Assembly: GCA_003486385.1 (NCBI GenBank)
Contig: DNFT01000066.1
Span: forward strand, 1 to 47,238
Origin: Eubacterium sp.
GTDB taxonomy: Bacteria > Bacillota > Clostridia > Lachnospirales > Lachnospiraceae
Direction of reading: 5' to 3'
Length of the DNA stretch: 47,238 nt
Below are positions 33,067 through 42,533 of this stretch, one piece after another (position 1 is the first letter of the stretch; every line of letters starts with the position of its first letter). The notes beneath the pieces were generated by a model that was not told the origin of the DNA, did no database searches, and saw only the letters and a program-made list of their open reading frames with translations. Position numbers and translations under genes: made by a program.

Positions 33067-35367
33067 ATGCCGGATGAAGTTATTTTACGAACAAAAACAA
33101 AGAGAAAAATAGATGAGGAGCCATTGTCATGCCCGCCGGATTTCACAAGCCCGGACGAGCTGTATGAGGAGCTGAAAAAGGAAGTTTTAAAGTATCATCC
33201 TTCCACAGATTTGTCATTGATTGACAAGGCATATCAGGTAGCGAAGAAGGCACATGAAGGTCAGATGCGTAAGTCGGGAGAACCCTACATTATACATCCT
33301 ATTTGTGTTGCAATCATCTTAGCACAGCTAGAGCTTGATAAGGAGACTATTGTTGCCGGACTTCTCCATGATGTTGTCGAGGATACTGTTATGACATATG
33401 ATGACATTGTAAGGGAATTCGGTGAGGAGATAGCTCTTTTGGTTGACGGTGTAACCAAGCTGACACAGCTTAGTTATTCCGCAGATAAGATAGAGCTTCA
33501 GGCTGAGAACCTTCGTAAGATGTTCCTTGCGATGGCGAAGGATATAAGGGTTATACTGGTAAAGCTTGCGGACAGGCTTCACAACATGAGAACATTGCAG
33601 TATCAGAAGCCGGAGAAGCAGAAGGAGAAGGCGAGGGAGACTATGGATATATATGCTCCTATAGCACAGCGTCTTGGTATTTCCAAGATTAAGATTGAGC
33701 TTGATGACCTTTCGCTTAAGTATCTCCAGCCGGAGGTTTACCAGAAGCTTGCGGATGAGATTGCTCTAAGCAAGGATGCAAGAGAGGCATTTGTCAGGGA
33801 TATCATTGCCGAGGTCAAGGAGCATGTCGAGGCGGCAGGCATTGAATGTGATATAGATGGACGCGTAAAGCACTTCTTTAGCATATATAGAAAGATGGTC
33901 AATCAGGATAAGACACTTGACCAGATATATGACCTTTTTGCGGTCAGAATACTCGTTGAGACGGTGAAGGACTGCTATGCGGCCCTTGGAGTTATACATG
34001 AGATATACAAGCCTATTCCGGGAAGGTTCAAGGATTATATAGCCATGCCTAAGCCGAACATGTACCAGTCGCTTCATACAACGCTTATCGCGCCTAACGG
34101 ACAGCCGTTTGAGATACAGATTCGTACCTATGAGATGCACAGAACGGCTGAGTATGGTATCGCTGCGCACTGGAAATATAAGGAGAATATAGACGGAACC
34201 AAGAGCGGTGATAATGAGGAGGCTAAGCTTGCATGGCTCAGGCAGATACTTGAGTGGCAGCGTGATACATCCGATAATAAGGAATTTTTAAGCCTTATCA
34301 AGAATGATATGAACCTGTTCTCCGACAATGTGTACTGCTTTACACCGTCGGGAGATGTAAAGAACCTTCCGGCAGGCTCCACACCGGTCGATTTTGCCTA
34401 CAGCATCCACAGCGCCGTCGGCAATAAGATGATTGGAGCGAGGGTCAACGGCAAGCTTGTCACAATCGATTATGTGTTAAAGAATGGTGACCGTGTGGAG
34501 ATTATCACCTCGCAGAATTCAAAGGGACCAAGCAGGGACTGGCTGAATATAGTCAAGAGTGCACAGGCTAAGACAAAGATTAATCAGTGGTTCAAGGCAG
34601 AGCTTAAGGAGGATAATATACAGAAGGGTAAGGACCTTATTGCCTCCTACTGTAAGACGAAGAATATACAGTTTTCGGATATATATAAGCCTGAATTTGT
34701 TGAAAAGGTGTTGTCAAAGTACGGCTTCCGCGACTGGGATTCGGTTGTTGCGGCTGTTGGACATGGCGCGCTTAAGGAAGGACAGGTTGTCAATAAGCTT
34801 CAGGAGGAGTATGAGAAGAAGCACCGCAAGGAGATTACGGATGCACAGGTGCTTGCACAGACACAGGCGGACGGCAAGGATAAGCCTGTAACAGCAGAAA
34901 AATCCAAGAGCGGCATAGTTGTAAAGGGCATACATGATGTTGCTGTACGTTTCTCGAAGTGTTGTTCTCCCGTGCCTGGGGATGAGATTGTAGGCTTCGT
35001 CACCAGAGGAAGAGGTGTCTCGATACATAGAACGGATTGTGCGAACATTGTCAACCTTCCTGAGTCGGACAGGGCAAGGATAATTGACGCTGAATGGCAG
35101 GAGATGGCTTATAAGGAGACAGGAGAGAGCTATTCAACCGAGATTAAGATTTTTGCCAATAACAGAACAGGTATGCTTGTCGATATATCCAGAATCCTCA
35201 CGGAGAATAAGATTGACGTCACAAGTATGAACTGCCGTACAAGCAAGCAGGGAACAGCTACGATTTCCATGTCGTTTGATATAAAGGGACTTGAACAGTT
35301 AAGACATCTTGTTGAGAAGTTGAGAAACGTCGAGGGCGTACTCGATATCGAGAGGACGAATTCATGA
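33067..35367 (+). CDS. relA: Bifunctional (p)ppGpp synthetase/hydrolase, RelA/SpoT family
   Basis: A 766-residue long RSH enzyme of the stringent response. An HD hydrolase domain spans about 45-200 (His77, HDVVED at 101-106, and VKLADRLHNMRTL), so hydrolysis should be active. The synthetase domain is at about 240-370 with RFKDYIAMPKPNMYQSLHTT near 318-337. A TGS domain follows from about 418, then a conserved Cys-containing zinc region (SKCCSPVPGDEIVG) and a C-terminal ACT domain from about 690. GAGGTG precedes the ATG at a short distance. It starts a tightly packed operon; its last codons overlap the start of the next gene (ATGA). Confidence 0.97.
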   Translation: MPDEVILRTKTKRKIDEEPLSCPPDFTSPDELYEELKKEVLKYHPSTDLSLIDKAYQVAKKAHEGQMRKSGEPYIIHPICVAIILAQLELDKETIVAGLLHDVVEDTVMTYDDIVREFGEEIALLVDGVTKLTQLSYSADKIELQAENLRKMFLAMAKDIRVILVKLADRLHNMRTLQYQKPEKQKEKARETMDIYAPIAQRLGISKIKIELDDLSLKYLQPEVYQKLADEIALSKDAREAFVRDIIAEVKEHVEAAGIECDIDGRVKHFFSIYRKMVNQDKTLDQIYDLFAVRILVETVKDCYAALGVIHEIYKPIPGRFKDYIAMPKPNMYQSLHTTLIAPNGQPFEIQIRTYEMHRTAEYGIAAHWKYKENIDGTKSGDNEEAKLAWLRQILEWQRDTSDNKEFLSLIKNDMNLFSDNVYCFTPSGDVKNLPAGSTPVDFAYSIHSAVGNKMIGARVNGKLVTIDYVLKNGDRVEIITSQNSKGPSRDWLNIVKSAQAKTKINQWFKAELKEDNIQKGKDLIASYCKTKNIQFSDIYKPEFVEKVLSKYGFRDWDSVVAAVGHGALKEGQVVNKLQEEYEKKHRKEITDAQVLAQTQADGKDKPVTAEKSKSGIVVKGIHDVAVRFSKCCSPVPGDEIVGFVTRGRGVSIHRTDCANIVNLPESDRARIIDAEWQEMAYKETGESYSTEIKIFANNRTGMLVDISRILTENKIDVTSMNCRTSKQGTATISMSFDIKGLEQLRHLVEKLRNVEGVLDIERTNS

Positions 35368-36032
35368 TAAGAATAGAGAATATTGTGTTGGGAATGTGTG
35401 CCACTAATTGTTATGCTGTTTTTGACGGCGGAGCTAAGACACCGGGAGGTTATGTCGACGATGGACAGCTGAAGGAGGCTGTGATTATCGATCCGGCTGC
35501 AGATGCGGCATGCATAGAAGCAATGATTGCTCGATATAAGCTTAAGCCTGTGGCAGTGCTGCTGACACACGGTCATTTTGACCATCTGTCAGCGGCGGAT
35601 GCAGTGAGAAAGAGATACGGAATCAAGGTATATGCGGGCAATGAAGAGAGACCTGTTATGAACAGCAGCTCCTATAATCTGTCACTGCCTTTTACAGGCG
35701 AGGGAATGACTTTTGAGGCGGACGAATACTTTAAGCCGGGCAAAGAGCTTGATTTTGCAGGCTTCAGGATAGAAACCATCCCGGTTCCGGGGCATACAAT
35801 AGGTAGTGTATGTTATTATTTTGAAGAGCAGAAGGTTCTGTTTTCCGGTGATACACTCTTTGCAGGCTCGGTTGGAAGAAGCGATTTTCCTACAGGAAAT
35901 GCGGGACAGCTTATCCGCGCCATTAAGTCAGGGCTTATGAGCCTTCCGGATGATGTAAAGGTATATCCGGGACATGGGGAGAGCACCACGATAGGCTGCG
36001 AGCGTGTCAACAATCCTTTTATTCAGGGTTGA
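35364..36032 (+). CDS. MBL-fold hydrolase, glyoxalase II-like
   Basis: A 222-residue metallo-beta-lactamase-fold hydrolase. The metal motif THGHFDH is at residues 68-74; further ligands are in VPGHTIGSVCYY, SGDTLFAGSVGRSDF and PGHGEST. This matches the short YcbL/GloB-like type found next to relA in many Clostridia. Substrate unknown; a thioester hydrolase role is plausible from the family. The start ATG overlaps the relA stop by four bases, so the two are translationally coupled. Confidence 0.9.
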   Translation: MIRIENIVLGMCATNCYAVFDGGAKTPGGYVDDGQLKEAVIIDPAADAACIEAMIARYKLKPVAVLLTHGHFDHLSAADAVRKRYGIKVYAGNEERPVMNSSSYNLSLPFTGEGMTFEADEYFKPGKELDFAGFRIETIPVPGHTIGSVCYYFEEQKVLFSGDTLFAGSVGRSDFPTGNAGQLIRAIKSGLMSLPDDVKVYPGHGESTTIGCERVNNPFIQG

Positions 36033-36062
36033 GATTGAAAATAAAAGAACTTGAGGTTATAT

Positions 36063-37556
36063 ATGATATTACTTGAATTTAATGATGCCGAACAGGAAAA
36101 TGATTCAAGAGTTATGTTGAAAGCATTTTTCCCGGAGGCGAAGATAGTCACGAGTATACCGGAGAATGCGGATGAGGCTCCGGAGCTTTTTGTGCAGGTA
36201 AGGGTTATCAGGCAGGAGATGGCAGGCCTTGACAATGCGGACTGCGACAGACTTATCAGAATATATTTTCATAGGGATTCCACGGACAGGTGGGATGAGT
36301 ATGAGGATGAAGCACAGCAGATGGCATCAGGAAAGAAGGAAGCGCGGAACGTATTCAAAAGAATGATGTACGATATGTTAAAGAAGCTTACCGGAAGAGA
36401 GCTGCCGTGGGGAACTCTAACAGGCGTAAGACCGACAAAGATAGTGTATACGCTTCTTGAGGATGGCAAAAATGACCATGAGATTAGGGACTACCTGAAA
36501 AAGGAGTACTATGTAAGTGAAAAAAAGGGTGACCTTGCCATAAAGGTCGCTTCTAATGAAAAAAGACTTCTTGAGAAGCTTGATTATAACAACGGCTACA
36601 GTCTTTATGCTGGTATTCCGTTCTGTCCTACAACATGTCTGTATTGTTCGTTCACCTCATACCCTCTTGCGGTGTGGAAGGACAGAGTGGACACATATGT
36701 TGATGCGATGCTTAAGGAGCTGGAGTTCACTTCAAGGCTTATGAAGGATAAGAAGCTGGATACCTTCTACATGGGCGGCGGTACTCCGACAACGCTTGAG
36801 CCGGAGCAGCTTGACAGGGTTCTCAGCTTTTTTGAGGAGCATTTTGACACAACGGGTCTTAAGGAATATACAATTGAGGCCGGCAGACCGGACAGCATAA
36901 CAAGAGATAAGCTCCTGATTATGAAAAAGCATGGGGTTGACCGAATTTCAATCAATCCACAGACTATGAATGATGACACGCTTAAGCTTATCGGAAGACA
37001 TCACACAGTCGAGCAGATAAAGGAGGCATTCACGCTTGCACGAGAATGTGGCTTTGACAATATCAATATGGACTTGATAATCGGGCTTCCGGGCGAGACA
37101 AGAGAGCATATTGAGAGGACTATGAGAGAGGTCGCGCTGCTTGCTCCGGACAGCCTGACAGTACATTCCCTTGCAATCAAGAGGGCTGCAAGGCTTAATA
37201 TCTTCTGGGAAAAATATAAGGACTATGCGATGGTCAACACTGATGACATCATCAACATGACTGCGGACTGTGCAGCCGCTATGGGAATGGAACCATACTA
37301 TCTATATAGGCAGAAGAACATGGCAGGTAATTTTGAAAACGTGGGTTACTCAAAGCCGGGCAGGGAAGGGATATATAATATTCTGATAATGGAAGAGAAA
37401 CAGACAATTATGGCAGTTGGAGCTGGAGCTTCAACGAAGGTTGTATTCCCGGAAGAGAACCGCATAGAACGCGTCGAGAATGTGAAGGATGTCACGACAT
37501 ATATAGAAAATATTGATGAAATGATAGACAGAAAGAGAAGATTTTTTTATGGTTGA
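36063..37556 (+). CDS. hemZ: Coproporphyrinogen III oxidase-like radical SAM protein HemZ
   Basis: A 497-residue radical SAM enzyme of the HemN/HemZ group. CPTTCLYC at residues 188-195 binds the cluster; DTFYMGGGTPTTLEPEQLDR and GFDNINMDLIIGLPGETREH are the usual downstream motifs; the C-terminal YRQKNMAGNFENVGY matches HemZ. The N-terminal 150 residues are the HemZ-specific extension with WGTLTGVRPTKI. The annotated role is oxygen-independent heme synthesis, but anaerobic Clostridia often keep HemZ without a full heme pathway, so the real substrate is open. I chose ATG 36063, six bases after GAGG. Its end overlaps the following HD-GYP gene by eight bases. Confidence 0.92.
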   Translation: MILLEFNDAEQENDSRVMLKAFFPEAKIVTSIPENADEAPELFVQVRVIRQEMAGLDNADCDRLIRIYFHRDSTDRWDEYEDEAQQMASGKKEARNVFKRMMYDMLKKLTGRELPWGTLTGVRPTKIVYTLLEDGKNDHEIRDYLKKEYYVSEKKGDLAIKVASNEKRLLEKLDYNNGYSLYAGIPFCPTTCLYCSFTSYPLAVWKDRVDTYVDAMLKELEFTSRLMKDKKLDTFYMGGGTPTTLEPEQLDRVLSFFEEHFDTTGLKEYTIEAGRPDSITRDKLLIMKKHGVDRISINPQTMNDDTLKLIGRHHTVEQIKEAFTLARECGFDNINMDLIIGLPGETREHIERTMREVALLAPDSLTVHSLAIKRAARLNIFWEKYKDYAMVNTDDIINMTADCAAAMGMEPYYLYRQKNMAGNFENVGYSKPGREGIYNILIMEEKQTIMAVGAGASTKVVFPEENRIERVENVKDVTTYIENIDEMIDRKRRFFYG

Positions 37557-38160
37557 TGAATGGACAAAAACTATATTGGAAATCGACCTCATAGACGGAA
37601 TAAAGCATGGTATGTGTGTGAGCAATCTCACATACCTGATTGCAAAAAAATTGGGTCTTGATGATGAAGCATGCAATAATCTTGCCATTGCCGGAATGGT
37701 ACATGATATCGGAAAGCTCAGGCTGTCATCATATCTATATGGCAGAAATTCAAATGGAATGATAATAGAAGAAATCAGGTATATGAGAATGCATTCCAGG
37801 CTTGGTTATGATATTTTGAAGGAAAATGGCTATAACAGCGCAATCTGTGAGGCTGTGCTGTATCATCACGAGAATTATGATGGCTCAGGCTATCCTGATA
37901 ACCGCAAGGCTGAACAGATTCCGTTAGGCGCGAGGATAATGCACGTTGCAGATGCGTTTATTGCCCTTATATCAGAACGCCCATACAGGGAGGGCTTTGA
38001 TTTTGACAGTGCGATAGGGATTATGATTGAGGATGTCAAGGAGTTTGACATGCAGGTTTTCCTTGCATTCATGGATGTCATACATGAGGATGGGGTGTTT
38101 GACAGGATTAAGCAGAGCCAGTCCTCAATAGATTATGATATGCAGGAATTTGATTCCTGA
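37549..38160 (+). CDS. HD-GYP-type phosphodiesterase (candidate c-di-GMP hydrolase)
   Basis: A 203-residue HD-domain protein. HDIGK is at residues 52-56, then a His at 82, HHE at 106-108, GSGYP at 112-116 in place of the classic GYP triad region, and a VADAF segment at 133-137. This order (HD, H, HHExxDGSGYP, D) is the HD-GYP pattern; such enzymes hydrolyse cyclic di-GMP or related dinucleotides. It has no sensor domain and no membrane helix. It overlaps hemZ by eight bases and thus belongs to the relA operon, linking two second-messenger systems in one transcript. No terminator is clear after it. Confidence 0.87.
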   Translation: MVDEWTKTILEIDLIDGIKHGMCVSNLTYLIAKKLGLDDEACNNLAIAGMVHDIGKLRLSSYLYGRNSNGMIIEEIRYMRMHSRLGYDILKENGYNSAICEAVLYHHENYDGSGYPDNRKAEQIPLGARIMHVADAFIALISERPYREGFDFDSAIGIMIEDVKEFDMQVFLAFMDVIHEDGVFDRIKQSQSSIDYDMQEFDS

Positions 38161-38286
38161 TATGTATTTTTGGGGAAATAAACAGATTTATTGTGATTAA
38201 TCCGTAATTGGTGCATGTTTACTGAAAAAATGCGCTCACTTTATCAAAGTATTGTATATAATTGGTGTGAAATGTTTTTGAAACGA

Positions 38287-38315
38287 TTGCAAAATCTTAA
38301 TTTCTATAGTAAAAT
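38287..38315 (+). promoter_or_regulatory. Probable promoter of the second chemoreceptor
   Basis: TTGCAA (38287-38292), 17 bases, TAAAAT (38310-38315). A second candidate, a TATAAT within GTATATAATTGG near 38250, lies further up. Confidence 0.5.
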
Positions 38316-38354
38316 TTAATAATAAAAAGTACATCGGAAAAGGGGATGATGCTA

Positions 38355-40616
38355 ATGGGTACGAAGAGAAAAATTAATAAAAAGAAACCATCCGCCAGTG
38401 CAAAGGTGATTTATGAGGATGTCAAGGTTAAGGCGGATTCGATTGCCGGAGAGATGGGAGAGAATGTAAGAAAGCATGTCGACAAGGCAAGGGCTGAAGC
38501 GGGTGAGGATGTAAAGGCACTTAAGGGTAGACGCAGTGACAGAAAGAAGCTGCACCTGTTTTCAGGTATACGCTTTAAGATTACAGTGGCATTTATCGTG
38601 CCGGTAGTTCTTATGATTGGCTTGGGAGTCATTTCCTATAATCGCTCTGCAGAGGCGCTCACGTCGAATTATGAGTCATCTTCGAAGTCGACATTGGATA
38701 CGGCAGCCAGCTACATGAATCTGATCATTGAGACGATTCGTACAGCATCTTATGATATATCGGTATCCACGATAGCCAGAGAGTATTATGGCCAGACGTA
38801 TGCTAAGGATGCATATAAGGAGAGCACGGTTTTCAGTACACTCAGAACTGAGATTGAATCTCGTAAGATTGCCAACAAGTACATACGAAATATTGCATTT
38901 GTAGCTAACTATGGCAACGCTATTTCCACTGCTTTATCGTATCTGGATGATTCGATTTATGAAAATGTCAGAAAATTAGATTGTGCTAAGAGGACTGACA
39001 AGGAAGATTTTATATGGCTTGGAAATCATCCCGAGCTTGATGACTATATAGGCACCTCAAAATATGCTTTCGGTATTATGAGAAAGGCATATAATATGAA
39101 GTTCAGACAGATTGGATATGTTGTTGTCGATGTCGATTATGATGAGATTGCCAACCATATTGCCTCGATAAATATGGGTGAGAATGCTGTACTTGCACTT
39201 ATAACACCGGATGGAAGAGAGATATCTTATAAAAATATACCGGTAAGTGATGAGGCGGAGGTGCAGGCTAATGATTCTCTTGATACAGAGTATATTGTTA
39301 ACAGCGAGCTGTATGACAAGATATTAGCTTCGGAGGAGAATAACGGAAGCGAATATGTAGAGTATAATGGTGAGAAATACCTCCTGCTCTACAATAAGCT
39401 TGAGTCGCAGGGCTTTATGATGGTATCGCTTGTCCCTGAGTCATACATTATCGCAGACGCTGACGAGACCGCAAGACTTACAGCGGCTGCAGTAGCTGCT
39501 ACGGCTCTTATTGTAATAGTTATAGGATTTATTTTATCAACAAGCATGGGAACAACAATCCGCAAGATTATGAACGGACTTGAGAAGGCTTCCACAGGAG
39601 ATCTCACCGTTGACATTCATACAAGACGTAAGGATGAGTTTATGATACTCTGCGAGAGTACCAACCAGATGCTTGGAAATATCAGGGCTTTGATTAATAA
39701 GGCAGATACGGTTGCCAAGGCTTTAGGAAATGCATCTGAGAGAGTCGGAGGCAATTCCGGGATTCTTCTTGAGGAGACGAAGTCAATCACCACCTCAATT
39801 TCTGATGTGGAGCAGGGCATTGTAATGCAGGCAAAGGATGCTGAAAACTGCCTTACAAGAATGGATGACTTATCCAAGAAGATAGGTGTTGTATCCGAAA
39901 ACACAGGAAAGATTGCCGATATTGCCGATGTGACCAAGTCAACTGTATCGGATGGACTTGCGACAATAGATACCCTGCAGGATAAGGTGAAGGCTACAAC
40001 TCAGGTAACGGCGGAGGTCATTTCCAATATTGAGGATCTTGAGAAGGCTTCGCAGTCTATTGCAAATATTGTCGGCGCAATCAATGATATTGCTGATGAG
40101 ACAAGCCTTCTTTCACTCAATGCTTCAATTGAGGCGGCAAGAGCAGGAGACGCAGGAAGAGGCTTTGCCGTAGTTGCAGAATCTATCAGAAAGCTTGCGG
40201 AGCAGTCACTGAATTCTGTAAATGAAATCAGAAATATAGTTGGAAAGATTCAGAAGCAGACGGTTGATACGGTAGAGGTTGCAAAGCAGGCTGAGTTAAT
40301 TGTAAATTCGCAGGAGGAAGCGCTTAAGGCTACTATAGATGTGTTCCACGATATAGATAAGCATGTATCGGGACTTGCAGAGAACCTGTCACAGATTTCA
40401 GCAGGTATTGACGCGATGGAAGGGGCAAAGAAGGATACTCTTGCAGCTATAGAAAGTATATCGGCGGTTGCAGAGGAGACGGCATCGGCGGTTACTGAGG
40501 TTAACGAGGCGGCAGGCCGCCAGTTAGAGGCTGTCAAGAAGCTTAATAATGAGTCTGAGGAGCTGATTGACCGCTCTGAGGACCTTGTTGAGGCAATAAA
40601 TAAATTTACAATTTAA
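38355..40616 (+). CDS. Methyl-accepting chemotaxis protein with dCache sensor and long basic N-terminus
   Basis: A chemoreceptor of 753 residues. It starts with some 73 residues of charged sequence (GTKRKINKKKPSASAKV, then a helical stretch with many Lys/Glu/Ala) before the first membrane helix at about 74-96. The extracytoplasmic sensor at about 97-375 looks like a double Cache domain (IGYVVVDVDYDEI; LALITPDGREISYKNIP), followed by a second helix at about 376-398, HAMP (MNGLEKASTGDLTVDIHTRRKDE) and the signalling domain with its conserved tip (DETSLLSLNASIEAARAGDA). I chose the third nearby ATG at 38355, nine bases after AAAAGGGG. Ligand unknown. glyA follows after 13 bases. Confidence 0.92.
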   Translation: MGTKRKINKKKPSASAKVIYEDVKVKADSIAGEMGENVRKHVDKARAEAGEDVKALKGRRSDRKKLHLFSGIRFKITVAFIVPVVLMIGLGVISYNRSAEALTSNYESSSKSTLDTAASYMNLIIETIRTASYDISVSTIAREYYGQTYAKDAYKESTVFSTLRTEIESRKIANKYIRNIAFVANYGNAISTALSYLDDSIYENVRKLDCAKRTDKEDFIWLGNHPELDDYIGTSKYAFGIMRKAYNMKFRQIGYVVVDVDYDEIANHIASINMGENAVLALITPDGREISYKNIPVSDEAEVQANDSLDTEYIVNSELYDKILASEENNGSEYVEYNGEKYLLLYNKLESQGFMMVSLVPESYIIADADETARLTAAAVAATALIVIVIGFILSTSMGTTIRKIMNGLEKASTGDLTVDIHTRRKDEFMILCESTNQMLGNIRALINKADTVAKALGNASERVGGNSGILLEETKSITTSISDVEQGIVMQAKDAENCLTRMDDLSKKIGVVSENTGKIADIADVTKSTVSDGLATIDTLQDKVKATTQVTAEVISNIEDLEKASQSIANIVGAINDIADETSLLSLNASIEAARAGDAGRGFAVVAESIRKLAEQSLNSVNEIRNIVGKIQKQTVDTVEVAKQAELIVNSQEEALKATIDVFHDIDKHVSGLAENLSQISAGIDAMEGAKKDTLAAIESISAVAEETASAVTEVNEAAGRQLEAVKKLNNESEELIDRSEDLVEAINKFTI

Positions 40617-40629
40617 CGGAGGCAGGAAT

Positions 40630-41868
40630 ATGTATTCATTTGAAGAAGTTAAAGAATTTGATCCTGAGATTGCTGCTGCGATTTCGGACGAGCTTGGAAG
40701 ACAGAGAGATCATATTGAGCTTATCGCTTCTGAGAACTTTGTGAGCAAAGCGGTCATGGCGGCTATGGGGAGTCCTTTGACCAATAAGTATGCCGAAGGA
40801 TATCCGGGAAAGAGATACTACGGTGGCTGCCAGTATGTGGATGTTGTGGAGAACCTGGCAATTGAGAGAGCCAAGAAGCTGTTTGGCTGTGATTATGTCA
40901 ATGTACAGCCACATTCAGGTGCACAGGCTAATCTCGCAGTATTTTTCGCAATTGTTAAGCCCGGCGATACGGTTATGGGTATGAGCCTTGCCGATGGTGG
41001 ACATCTCACACATGGAAGTCCGGTCAATATTTCGGGAAAATACTTTAACATTGTTCCTTACGGAGTTAATCAGGACGGATACATAGACTATGATAATGTA
41101 CTTGCAATAGCAAAGGAGTGCCGCCCTAAGCTTATCGTCGCAGGTGCGAGCGCTTATGCCAGAGCAATAGATTTCAAGAGGTTCCGTGAGATAGCGGATG
41201 AGGTCGGTGCAGTTCTCATGGTTGATATGGCACATATCGCAGGACTTGTCGCAGCAGGACTTCACATGAGTCCGATTCCTTATGCTGATGTTGTTACAAC
41301 GACAACCCATAAGACACTCAGGGGACCTAGAGGCGGAATGATTCTCTGCAATCAGGAAGCTGCTGATAAATTCAACTTTAACAAGGCAATTTTCCCTGGT
41401 ATTCAGGGAGGACCTCTTATGCATGTTATTGCCGGCAAGGCTGTATGCTTCAAGGAAGCACTTGACCCAAGCTTCAAGGTGTACGCTCAGAATATCGTTG
41501 ATAATGCCCAGGCTCTTGCAAAGGGACTTATGGACAGAGGCTTTGATCTTGTATCGGGCGGAACAGACAATCACCTTATGCTTGTGAACCTCATAAGCAA
41601 GGGTGTTACGGGAAAGGCGACAGAGAAGCTCCTTGACTCTGTTAATATCACATGTAACAAGAATGCCATTCCTAATGACCCGGCTTCACCATTTGTCACA
41701 AGTGGTATAAGACTTGGTACACCTGCTGTCACAACAAGAGGTTTCAAGACAGAGGATATGGATACTGTTGCGGAGGCAATTTCTCTTGCGATAGCTGCGC
41801 CTGAGGCTAATAGGGAAGAGGCTATGCGCCTTGTGAAGGGACTTACGGATAAGTATCCTTTATACTAA
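40630..41868 (+). CDS. glyA: Serine hydroxymethyltransferase
   Basis: A 412-residue PLP enzyme that converts serine and tetrahydrofolate to glycine and methylene-tetrahydrofolate, the main one-carbon entry. The PLP lysine is Lys228 in TTTTHKTLRGPRGG; other hallmarks are IELIASENFVS, NKYAEGYPGKRYYGGC, and NVQPHSGAQAN. Length is normal. GGAGG lies before the ATG. It starts 13 bases after a chemoreceptor gene, an unusual neighbour, and no terminator separates them, so glyA may be read from the receptor promoter. A strong terminator follows. Confidence 0.97.
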   Translation: MYSFEEVKEFDPEIAAAISDELGRQRDHIELIASENFVSKAVMAAMGSPLTNKYAEGYPGKRYYGGCQYVDVVENLAIERAKKLFGCDYVNVQPHSGAQANLAVFFAIVKPGDTVMGMSLADGGHLTHGSPVNISGKYFNIVPYGVNQDGYIDYDNVLAIAKECRPKLIVAGASAYARAIDFKRFREIADEVGAVLMVDMAHIAGLVAAGLHMSPIPYADVVTTTTHKTLRGPRGGMILCNQEAADKFNFNKAIFPGIQGGPLMHVIAGKAVCFKEALDPSFKVYAQNIVDNAQALAKGLMDRGFDLVSGGTDNHLMLVNLISKGVTGKATEKLLDSVNITCNKNAIPNDPASPFVTSGIRLGTPAVTTRGFKTEDMDTVAEAISLAIAAPEANREEAMRLVKGLTDKYPLY

Positions 41869-41908
41869 GGCTGCCGGGTTATAAAGCAGTCAAAAAATAT
41901 TAAAAATG

Positions 41909-41942
41909 AATCCGGGACATCTATATGGTGCCCCGGATTTTT
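41909..41942. terminator. Terminator between glyA and the convergent CmpB-like gene
   Basis: AATCCGGG (41909-41916) pairs with CCCGGATT (41932-41939), loop 15 bases in which ACA and TG could extend the stem. Five T follow and A-rich sequence precedes, so it can serve both strands. Confidence 0.85.
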
Positions 41943-41986
41943 AGTCATGTGTAAGATGTACATATATGACATGCTTTTATAGTGAA

Positions 41987-42418
41987 TCAAGGTGTTTTTA
42001 AAAGTCTCAGAGCTTCAGGAAATGCCGGACGCTTGTTCGTGGCACACAGCATTTTCTCATATATCAGACCTACAATGAACCATACCGGAGCATAATCTAA
42101 GCGTATAATTCCTTTATAGTTCAAGGCGGCATCGGAATAGTCCCATGGACAGGCATCGCGTTTTTTCAGGAAGCTGCCGCTGATAAATTCTGTCAGGAAA
42201 ATGCACAGCGCGTAGATGGTGCCGCGTATAAAGACATTGGCTTTTCTGATAAGCCTGTGAATGGGTGGTATGATAATTGCGCTTCCGTATATGGGAAACA
42301 TGTGCAGTGAACTCTGCCCTATCAGCTTTTTGTCATGTTTAAATAATGAGCCAAGACCTGTCCAGAACACTTCAAAGCACCAGCCGAGACTGCCACAGAA
42401 TATGAATTGTTTAATCAT
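41987..42418 (-). CDS. CmpB-like (putative ABC-transporter type IV) membrane protein
   Basis: A 143-residue hydrophobic protein. The N-terminal KQFIFCGSLGWCFEVFWTGL with its conserved Gly-Trp-x-x-Glu, followed by LHMFPIYGSAIIIPPIH, matches the family named 'putative ABC-transporter type IV' (CmpB), common in Clostridia. The late WDYSDAALNYKGIIRLDYAPVWFIVGLI, with a Trp-Asp-Tyr and a fill-in 'NxxGxIxLxxxxxW' motif, is also typical. Three or four membrane helices. Despite the family name no ATPase partner is nearby and its function is unknown. ATG 42418 has GAGG seven bases upstream; an ATG at 42442 lacks one. It is a lone minus-strand gene. Confidence 0.75.
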   Translation of the reverse strand: MIKQFIFCGSLGWCFEVFWTGLGSLFKHDKKLIGQSSLHMFPIYGSAIIIPPIHRLIRKANVFIRGTIYALCIFLTEFISGSFLKKRDACPWDYSDAALNYKGIIRLDYAPVWFIVGLIYEKMLCATNKRPAFPEALRLLKTP

Positions 42419-42533
42419 TTGATTACCTCGCAGGAGAAACATTATTCAAGCTTGATTTTATATCTTGATGGATATATTATTTACTATATCGAAAAAGAAT
42501 ATACAGAATAATTAGCGGAGATGGAGAAAAGAC

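Noticed and set aside
40915..41574. Minus-strand open frame of 219 codons
   Set aside because: It is antisense to glyA, with composition of a shadow frame.
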